NCBI GenBank assembly: GCA_014384025.1
Contig: JACNGQ010000116.1
Span: forward strand, 1 to 48,209
Source: Planctomycetota bacterium
GTDB lineage: Bacteria; Planctomycetota; Phycisphaerae; Sedimentisphaerales; Anaerobacaceae
DNA length: 48,209 nt
Direction of reading: 5' to 3'
The position numbers and the translations under genes are program-made. Numbering within the stretch: the first letter of the stretch is position 1; the number at the start of each line of letters is the position of its first letter. Under the pieces are notes generated by a model that saw only the letters and a program-made list of their open reading frames with translations, had not been told where the DNA came from and did not search any database. Below are positions 42,312 through 48,209 of this stretch, in pieces.

Positions 42312-43535
42312 ATGCCCCTATTTAAATATATAGAGTTAAACAGCACAGGCCGGAAGGAACGTGGAACGATCGATGCGGCTTCAATTGCAGAGGCAAGAAG
42401 GACACTTCGTGCGGCCAAAGTACATCTTCTGGAAATCACAAGTATGCAGAAAGATATTCATCGTCAGCTCGGCGCCGGAACAAGGACTATCAGCTTTCGC
42501 AGGATAAAACAAAAAGATGTCTCGGTTGCCACAAGGCAACTGGCGACCTTGCTGCATGCGGGCATTCCGCTTGTGCCCGCCTTGTCTGCTTTGGTTGAGC
42601 AGCTATCGACTCAGCCTTTGGAAAAAGTCTTTGCGCCGATACGTGACAGGGTTAATGAAGGTATTCCATTGGCAAAAGCGATGGCTGAATACCCGGGTGT
42701 TTTTTCGGAAGTCTTCGTCAGCATGATAAGGGCCGGAGAGGCTGCTGGTACTCTGGAAAATGTCCTGTTGCGATTGGCTGAAATTGCGGAAAGACGCACT
42801 AATCTTACTAATAAGGTAAAAGCTGCTATGGCTTATCCGGCATTTATGGCAATCGTGGGTGTAAGTGTAATAGTGTTTATATTTACGTATGTAATTCCCA
42901 GTATTACAAAACTGTTTCTTGAGATGAATCGTCAGCTTCCCTGGCCGACTGTTATGTTAATGAGAATAAGTAATTTTATTCAGAATTACTTCTGGTTTTT
43001 GATAATTATCCTGATTGTAATGATAGTTGCCCCGATATTTTGGTCAAAGACAACGAAAGGCCGAAGAGTTTGGGATCAAATAAAATTGAAATTGCCGCTG
43101 TTCGGCAATCTTAATCGCAAGATAGCAATATCCCGCTTTTCACGGACATTGGCGGTACTTTTAGCCAGCGGGCTTTCAATCGTTGAAACACTTGACCTTT
43201 CCAGGCAGGTGATAGGTAATACGGTCATTTCCGACGTAGTTGACCAAGCAAAGAATGCGATCAGCCATGGGGCTGGGATCGCCGAATCGTTCCGAAGAAG
43301 CGGAGTTTTTCCGCCTATTGTTATTCATATGATTTCAGCCGGTGAGAAAAGCGGGGGAATCGAAGAAGGGCTTACAAATGTTGCAGATGCTTTTGATAAT
43401 GATGTTGAGGTAACGGTAAAGGCACTGACGTCGCTTCTTGAGCCGGTAATGATTGTTCTATTGGGGATTATTGTCGGATTCATTGTTCTTGCGATTTTAA
43501 TGCCGATTTTTGATATTAATCGTGCTATAGCTTAG
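42312..43535 (+). CDS. gspF: Type II secretion inner-membrane protein GspF
   Basis: A 407-residue protein with two repeated T2SSF domains (VATRQLATLLHAGIPLVPAL near 73-92 and SRFSRTLAVLLASGLSIVET near 277-296) and membrane helices (AFMAIVGVSVIVFIFTYVIP, FLIIILIVMIVAPIF, and a C-terminal LLGIIVGFIVLAILMPIF). It forms the platform that couples GspE rotation to the pseudopilus. It sits 21 bases after gspE. Confidence 0.93.
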   Translation: MPLFKYIELNSTGRKERGTIDAASIAEARRTLRAAKVHLLEITSMQKDIHRQLGAGTRTISFRRIKQKDVSVATRQLATLLHAGIPLVPALSALVEQLSTQPLEKVFAPIRDRVNEGIPLAKAMAEYPGVFSEVFVSMIRAGEAAGTLENVLLRLAEIAERRTNLTNKVKAAMAYPAFMAIVGVSVIVFIFTYVIPSITKLFLEMNRQLPWPTVMLMRISNFIQNYFWFLIIILIVMIVAPIFWSKTTKGRRVWDQIKLKLPLFGNLNRKIAISRFSRTLAVLLASGLSIVETLDLSRQVIGNTVISDVVDQAKNAISHGAGIAESFRRSGVFPPIVIHMISAGEKSGGIEEGLTNVADAFDNDVEVTVKALTSLLEPVMIVLLGIIVGFIVLAILMPIFDINRAIA

Positions 43536-43547
43536 GAGAACATACAA

Positions 43548-44003
43548 ATGAAAATATTGAGATATTCAGAACGCAGTGTTCGGCTGCCCGGTTTTACCTT
43601 GATAGAATTGATGGTAGTAATAGTCATTCTCGGACTTCTCGCCACAATAATAATGCCAAAGATTCTGGACAGGCCCGAGCAGGCACGAAGATTAAAAGCA
43701 AAAGTTCAGATTAAGAATATTCAGTCGGCGCTGGCGCTTTTAAAAACGGACACGGGGCGATTCCCCACAACTTCACAAGGTTTGGAAGCCCTTATAAACG
43801 ACCCAGGATTGAAAGGATGGAAAAAGGGCGGGTATATAGAAGGAGGCAAGGTACCTTTAGATCCATGGGGTAATCCATATATGTATCTTTGTCCCGGCGT
43901 GCATGGTGAGGATTATGAAATAGAATCATACGGCAAGGACGGAGAAGATGGTGGCTCCGGAGATGATGCAGATATTGAGAGTTGGAACATTGACCAGGAG
44001 TAA
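43548..44003 (+). CDS. gspG: Major pseudopilin GspG
   Basis: A 151-residue type IV pilin-like protein. ATG 43548 follows AGGAGA. The prepilin signal is GFTLIELMVVIVILGLLATI with Glu at +5 after the Gly cleavage site, preceded by a 17-residue basic leader. The GspG landmarks follow: LKTDTGRFPTTSQGLEALIN, then VPLDPWGNPYMYLCPG and SYGKDGEDGG (calcium-binding-type Asp cluster). It is the main subunit of the pseudopilus. Confidence 0.94.
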   Translation: MKILRYSERSVRLPGFTLIELMVVIVILGLLATIIMPKILDRPEQARRLKAKVQIKNIQSALALLKTDTGRFPTTSQGLEALINDPGLKGWKKGGYIEGGKVPLDPWGNPYMYLCPGVHGEDYEIESYGKDGEDGGSGDDADIESWNIDQE

Positions 44004-44009
44004 TCACTC

Positions 44010-44510
44010 ATGCAGTGGCGCCAAGGTGGATTTACACTGGTCGAATTGGCAGTAATTATTTTGATTATAGCTGCCTGTGTAACGGTTGTATTTCCAAAGT
44101 TTTCCAATGTTTTGTTGGATCAACAGCGACTTAAAAGCAGTGTGAGCAAAATTGCCAGCATTGCTGAATATGCCCGTCAAAGAGCTGTTTCTACACACTT
44201 AACACACCAGCTTCACTTTAATATTGAACAGGGAACATACTGGGTAACGGCCCATACGCCGGATGGCAGGCTGATGCCGATGACTGATGGGCTTAATTTA
44301 AAGGGCCGGCTTCCTGAAGACATCCGTTTTTACGGTATAGATTTTCCAGATATAAGGACCGATTCGGGGGATGTTGTCGCCATAGAGTTTAGTCCGCAGG
44401 GTTGGATTGAGCCTGCAACAGTTTATGTAGCTTCCTCTCAAGGAAGGAAAATGAGCGTTGTTATGCACGAGATGCTGGGTTACATTGAAACGCTTGAGGT
44501 GTTTGAATAA
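44010..44510 (+). CDS. gspH: Minor pseudopilin GspH-like
   Basis: A 166-residue protein with the prepilin motif GGFTLVELAVIILIIAACVT right at the start (Gly-Phe site at about 6-7, Glu at +5). The C-terminal domain has beta-strand composition ending EFSPQGWIEPATVYVASSQG, characteristic of GspH/FimT-like minor pseudopilins. It sits six bases after gspG. Confidence 0.85.
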   Translation: MQWRQGGFTLVELAVIILIIAACVTVVFPKFSNVLLDQQRLKSSVSKIASIAEYARQRAVSTHLTHQLHFNIEQGTYWVTAHTPDGRLMPMTDGLNLKGRLPEDIRFYGIDFPDIRTDSGDVVAIEFSPQGWIEPATVYVASSQGRKMSVVMHEMLGYIETLEVFE

Positions 44511-44522
44511 ATAGATTTCAAG

Positions 44523-44972
44523 ATGTGGAAGAATAGTAAAAACAAATGGTCTCTTCATACAATCAGGGCGTTTACCCTGATAGAAGTGCTGATTGCCCTG
44601 GCCATTACTGTAATCGGCCTGGTACCTCTTCTGCATTTACTTACTGCAAGCATTCTTATGACCGATTCGGCATGGAATTTATCCCAGGCAACACTAATAG
44701 GCAGCGCCAGACTTGCGGAAGTAATTTCTCAGAATGACATTAAAATCGGTACGGACAAAGGAAGTGTCGAGGGTCGGGAAAAAGAGATTGTTTTCGACTG
44801 GCAGTCAAAAGTAACTGAAGCGTATATTGAAGAGCTTCAAGAGACAAATACGACCGACCTGCGTAAGGTGACCGTTACTGTGATGTGGCCTGAAGGCCAA
44901 AGCCAAAAACAGATATCATTGACGACTTATGTTTTCATCGACAAGACTGTGACTAAGGCCGGTGCGATCTGA
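44523..44972 (+). CDS. gspI: Minor pseudopilin GspI-like
   Basis: A 149-residue protein with the prepilin motif RAFTLIEVLIALAITVIGLV (Ala-Phe cleavage site, Glu at +5). The soluble domain ends with DLRKVTVTVMWPEGQSQKQI, the usual 'V.V.W..G' end of GspI. It begins the GspI-J-K tip complex. Confidence 0.85.
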   Translation: MWKNSKNKWSLHTIRAFTLIEVLIALAITVIGLVPLLHLLTASILMTDSAWNLSQATLIGSARLAEVISQNDIKIGTDKGSVEGREKEIVFDWQSKVTEAYIEELQETNTTDLRKVTVTVMWPEGQSQKQISLTTYVFIDKTVTKAGAI

Positions 44973-44973
44973 T

Positions 44974-45756
44974 ATGAAAATGCCCGAAAGAACAGCTAAA
45001 AGAGAAGCTTTCACCTTATTGGAGATTATCATAGCTCTAAGCATGATTGTACTGATTTTAGGAAGTGTTTACGGCGCTTATGCGGCTGCTGCGAGGGCTT
45101 TGGCGCATTCTAAACCAAAACATGCTTTGCAGCAGCAGGCTACGGTCTTTTTACAAAGGATAGCGTCGGAAATACGCTGCAGCTATGCCGGTTACCAGGA
45201 GGAATCTCCGCAGCCTGCAGCAAGCAATATTCGAACTGGCGAAAGAGAACGCCTCAGGCAGGAAGATGCATCTTTATTTGAGGGCAGAGAAGTTTCATCC
45301 GGGCGGAGTTTTTTGCAGTTCGTAACTTCGGCAGTGGCCTCAAAACGAGAGCATAGCCTCGGAGGTCTTGCTATAGTCGAATATATGCTGGATAGCTCAA
45401 CGAACACTTTATCGAGAAGTAAACGAAGATATATAGGTGGATTCGAGGTCGATAAGGATAGTCACAATTGGCTTGTTGTTTTGGAGAACGTACAGGCGAT
45501 TTCGGTTGAGTATTTCGACGGCGACGAATGGCTCAATGAATGGAATTCGAATGGTATGAAAGGATTGTTACCTCAAGCTGTCGGGATATCACTTGTTATG
45601 CAATCTGAGGATGTTGGGCCTTTGTCGTTTGAATCTACAGTTAAGATAGTGTGCAGGGCAAATAAATTAGGCGGTGTTGCCGTTCAAAAGACCACGGAAA
45701 GCGAGAAAAAATTACAAAGTATCGGTAATGGTAATAATCCAAGATCAAATGATTAA
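44974..45756 (+). CDS. gspJ: Minor pseudopilin GspJ-like
   Basis: A 260-residue protein. ATG 44974 lies one base after the gspI stop and is preferred over GTG 44962. The prepilin motif is EAFTLLEIIIALSMIVLILG. The large soluble domain (FLQRIASEIRCSYAGYQEES, then VSVEYFDGDEWLNEWNS-like sequence) matches GspJ. It overlaps gspK by eight bases. Confidence 0.85.
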   Translation: MKMPERTAKREAFTLLEIIIALSMIVLILGSVYGAYAAAARALAHSKPKHALQQQATVFLQRIASEIRCSYAGYQEESPQPAASNIRTGERERLRQEDASLFEGREVSSGRSFLQFVTSAVASKREHSLGGLAIVEYMLDSSTNTLSRSKRRYIGGFEVDKDSHNWLVVLENVQAISVEYFDGDEWLNEWNSNGMKGLLPQAVGISLVMQSEDVGPLSFESTVKIVCRANKLGGVAVQKTTESEKKLQSIGNGNNPRSND

Positions 45757-46780
45757 AAAAATAAGAAAAAATAAAGACAGAGGTTTTGTTTTAATTGCGG
45801 TCCTGTTGATAATATCCGTCCTGGTAACGATTATCCTGGAATTCAATTATGAATCGCGGATGAAACTTCATCTTTCTGATAACTTTCATAATGCTTCGAA
45901 GGCCTTAAATTATGCCGAAGCCGGTATTTCTATTGCAATGGCGGGCCTGAAACAAAATGAAAATATACTCTCTGATGAAAGATTTATCCCTCTTTTTTCA
46001 GGAGGGATTCAAATTCCGGTTGAAAACGGTTTTTGCACTATATTGATTAACGATGAAAGCGGTAAAATTAATGTAAACGCACTTAAGACATCTGATGATA
46101 AAATTGTACGGCACAGAGTTGACCAAATACTGAAACTGATTGACCTTTTGAATTATCAATACCGGGAACAATCTCCTGTTAGCTACAGCTTGATTCCCGC
46201 CATAATCGATTGGGTTGATTATGACGATGAAGTGACAATTCTGCCCTTCATAAAAAGAGAAAACGAAGGTGCTGAAAGCAATTATTATCGGGACCTTATT
46301 GACCCGTATAAATGTAAAAATGCTCCTTTTGAAACACTGAATGAACTGTTGCTGGTAAAAGGGATGACCCCGGTAATAATCTATGGGCACACCGGCGATG
46401 AAACTCAGAATATAGGACCTGTAGATGGAATTCGGCAATATTTAACCGTTTACGGCGATGGTAAGATAAATATTAATGAAGCTTCGCCGATGGTTATTAT
46501 GAGTTTGTCTGAAAAGATGAGCGCCTCCCTGGCGCAGAGTATCGTTGAACAACGGAAAATCAAGCGGTTTGTTAGTGTGGGACAACTGCAAAATGTACCT
46601 GGTATGACACCCCAGGTGTATGAGTCTGTCCGTGAATTAATAACTGTTAAACCCCGGGATCATTATTATAATGTAACTGTAACCGGCGTGGCCGGCCAGT
46701 TTATACGAAAAGTTCAGATTGTACTTAGAAGTGACAGTAGCACCGCCCGATTAGAGACAATTTTACGCATAGAACTCTAA
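45749..46780 (+). CDS. gspK: Minor pseudopilin GspK
   Basis: A 343-residue protein. ATG 45749 (MIKKIRKNKDRGFVLIAVLL) overlapping the gspJ stop is preferred over upstream starts. The prepilin motif RGFVLIAVLLIISVLVTIIL has no Glu at +5, as expected for GspK. Later come DESGKINVNALKTSDDK, IPAIIDWVDYDDEVT and KININEASPMVIMSLSEKMS with SVGQLQNVPGMT, the two helix-hairpin-like SAM regions of GspK. It caps the pseudopilus tip. Confidence 0.9.
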   Translation: MIKKIRKNKDRGFVLIAVLLIISVLVTIILEFNYESRMKLHLSDNFHNASKALNYAEAGISIAMAGLKQNENILSDERFIPLFSGGIQIPVENGFCTILINDESGKINVNALKTSDDKIVRHRVDQILKLIDLLNYQYREQSPVSYSLIPAIIDWVDYDDEVTILPFIKRENEGAESNYYRDLIDPYKCKNAPFETLNELLLVKGMTPVIIYGHTGDETQNIGPVDGIRQYLTVYGDGKININEASPMVIMSLSEKMSASLAQSIVEQRKIKRFVSVGQLQNVPGMTPQVYESVRELITVKPRDHYYNVTVTGVAGQFIRKVQIVLRSDSSTARLETILRIEL

Positions 46781-46832
46781 CGGGTGCATGCAAAATGACA
46801 GCGATCTGCAATAACTGTTAAGGTGAAATCCT

Positions 46833-48209
46833 GTGAAGCGGTCGATAGGGATAGATATTAATAAAGACACAATCAGCATAGTTCAACTGTGCTTTACGGG
46901 AGGTAAATTTTCTCTGGAGCGCGCGAGTGTCCGCCAAATGCATGAAAGCGGTTCATCCGAAGACAAATCTACGATAGATATCGAAGCTTTGATTAACGGC
47001 ATGTTAACCGAAGATAATTTTGATATGTCGGCTAAGGTTACAGTGACGGCGCCGGCTGACAGGATTTTCTTTCAAAATTTCAGAACGGATCTTTCGGCAA
47101 ATGAAGATGTACAGCAATTGATTAAATTTGAACTTGAAGACGATTTTCCGATTCCTTTTGACGAACTTGTCGCAGGTATTTGTGGCAGCCGTGAACTCAA
47201 AGGAAATGACAGGGAATATCTCATAAGCGCTATCAACCGCCTGGAGCTCCAGGAACGGATTAAAACAATAAAACAGGCAAATCTAAAATGCTCGATTGTT
47301 ACGGCCGATGTTTGCGCGCTTTATGCCGCAGCATCATTAAGTGATAATCTGATTGATAATACTCCATCCGTGATTGTCCATGCTGATAATTCCAGGATAA
47401 TCCTGGCAATAAGTGAAAAAGGCAGACTTGTTTGCGTCAGACATTTTAACAGTCAGGATTTGGCCCAGGCCCAGGGCGATACACCGTTAACTCCGGTACA
47501 AGTCTTGACACGTGAGATTGAAATGACCTTAAGGGTGGTATTTGGCCCGGATACTGATACCAGGCGAAAAATATTTATAAGTTCGAATAACAAGCTTCTT
47601 GACGGCTTATTTACGGGATTACCGGAATCAATGAATTGTGAGGTAATTGCATTAAATCCCTTTGCAAAGATAGATTGTTCTGGCCGGCAGCAGCCAAATC
47701 CCGATATTGTAATTGCTGCAGGCTTAGCGCTGATAGGAACTAATGAAATTCCCGATGTACTAAACTTTATTGCTGTCGATGAATCCAGGTTGGACCAGGC
47801 AGTGGAAATAAAACGAGGTCTGTATATTGCCGGGGCCTTGCTTTTTGTCATTGGTGCCTTGTTGGTTGTAATGCTTTTCTTCGAACTTAATAATCTTGAA
47901 AACCATCACGAGCTTGTAAAAAAGCAGATTCGCGAGGTGTTCGTACAGACTCTTCCTCAAGAAAAGAATATTGTAAACGAGCTTGCGCAGTTGAACGAAC
48001 AGTTGGAAACATCACAGGCCCAATACAATGCCCTTGCAGCCGGACTGAGTGATAGAGTCTTGCCGCTTAGAATCCTGCAGACTATAAGCGAAAAAATTAC
48101 ACCGGATCAGAATATTCGTATTAATGATATTTCAATGGCCCCTGAGTCGGTTCGTTTGACAGGTGTCGCTCCTTCATTTGAGTCAGTGGATAACCTGATG
48201 AGTGTTTTG
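46833..48209 (+). CDS. gspL: GspL/PilM-PilN-like assembly protein (cut by window end)
   Basis: The frame is open from GTG 46833, with AAGGTG about eight bases upstream, to the window end (459 codons). Residues 1-310 resemble an actin-like PilM/GspL cytoplasmic domain: KRSIGIDINKDTISIVQL, APADRIFFQNFRTDLS and IKFELEDDFPIPFDEL. One membrane helix (GLYIAGALLFVIGALLVVML, about 329-348) and a PilN/GspL-like periplasmic coiled segment follow, so PilM and PilN parts are joined in one protein. It would anchor GspE to the membrane. GspM is expected next, outside the window. Confidence 0.85.
   Translation, partial: MKRSIGIDINKDTISIVQLCFTGGKFSLERASVRQMHESGSSEDKSTIDIEALINGMLTEDNFDMSAKVTVTAPADRIFFQNFRTDLSANEDVQQLIKFELEDDFPIPFDELVAGICGSRELKGNDREYLISAINRLELQERIKTIKQANLKCSIVTADVCALYAAASLSDNLIDNTPSVIVHADNSRIILAISEKGRLVCVRHFNSQDLAQAQGDTPLTPVQVLTREIEMTLRVVFGPDTDTRRKIFISSNNKLLDGLFTGLPESMNCEVIALNPFAKIDCSGRQQPNPDIVIAAGLALIGTNEIPDVLNFIAVDESRLDQAVEIKRGLYIAGALLFVIGALLVVMLFFELNNLENHHELVKKQIREVFVQTLPQEKNIVNELAQLNEQLETSQAQYNALAAGLSDRVLPLRILQTISEKITPDQNIRINDISMAPESVRLTGVAPSFESVDNLMSVL

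Noticed and set aside
1-48209. tRNA, rRNA or tmRNA genes as integration targets
   Set aside because: I looked for tRNA-like T-loop (GTTCGAATC-type) sequences outside genes and found none. No rRNA-like sequence is visible.

Overview
The window has moderate to low G+C and was read directly, without database searches. Type II secretion genes with a PilM-like GspL, CPBP proteases, DUF362 proteins and many toxin-antitoxin-like modules suggest a free-living Gram-negative, diderm bacterium. A Planctomycetota/Phycisphaerae-type genome is my best guess. The phylum is an inference and is not proven by any marker gene here.

Layout. (1) 1-3.3 kb is a decayed mobile-element and toxin-antitoxin graveyard. 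It holds a DUF5615 toxin tail, IS21 and IS256-like transposase fragments, a small regulator-like gene with twin operators, a ParDE-like pair killed by two nonsense codons, and an intact HicBA. (2) 3.3-12.8 kb is a run of nucleotidyl-transfer modules: three nucleotidyltransferase (NTase) pairs, two Fic proteins, a VanZ-like protein and an AbiEi/AbiEii pair. The first modules are framed by different short direct repeats. (3) 12.8-18.2 kb holds a tyrosine recombinase, a broken phage terminase small subunit, a HicB with a truncated HicA, a HEPN-MNT pair and a second, deleted Fic copy. (4) 18.2-26.4 kb is a helicase block: XPB-type helicase plus Bax1-like nuclease, RecQ and a SWIM-SNF2 ATPase, interrupted by a minus-strand DUF4160/DUF2442 pair. 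(5) 26.5-28.7 kb has an NAD-dependent sugar-nucleotide epimerase/dehydratase and a DUF362 protein. (6) 28.8-32.8 kb has two more HEPN-MNT modules, a second tyrosine recombinase and a recombinase fragment. (7) 33.2-48.2 kb is a type II secretion locus: gspC1, a secreted beta-propeller protein, a CPBP protease, gspC2, gspD-K and a gspL that runs off the window.

How the genes may work together. Seven MNT-fold nucleotidyltransferases and two Fic enzymes, mostly with small partner genes, lie within about 27 kb between and around two recombinases. This looks like an accessory island of AMPylation/NMPylation-type toxin-antitoxin or defence modules assembled by repeated insertion. The adjacent XPB-Bax1, RecQ and SWIM-SNF2 genes could be repair or defence functions.

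The most striking arrangement is in the secretion locus. A signal-peptide beta-propeller protein ends in a nine-glycine run, a cysteine, a membrane helix and a basic tail. The next gene is a CPBP glutamic-type intramembrane protease, and both lie inside the type II secretion cluster. That combination matches the logic of MYXO-CTERM/myxosortase and GlyGly-CTERM/rhombosortase sorting and may be a dedicated substrate-protease-secretion system. The substrate gene is frameshifted at an (AT)6 tract, and the CPBP-gspC unit has been duplicated, with a decayed CPBP copy upstream of gspC1.
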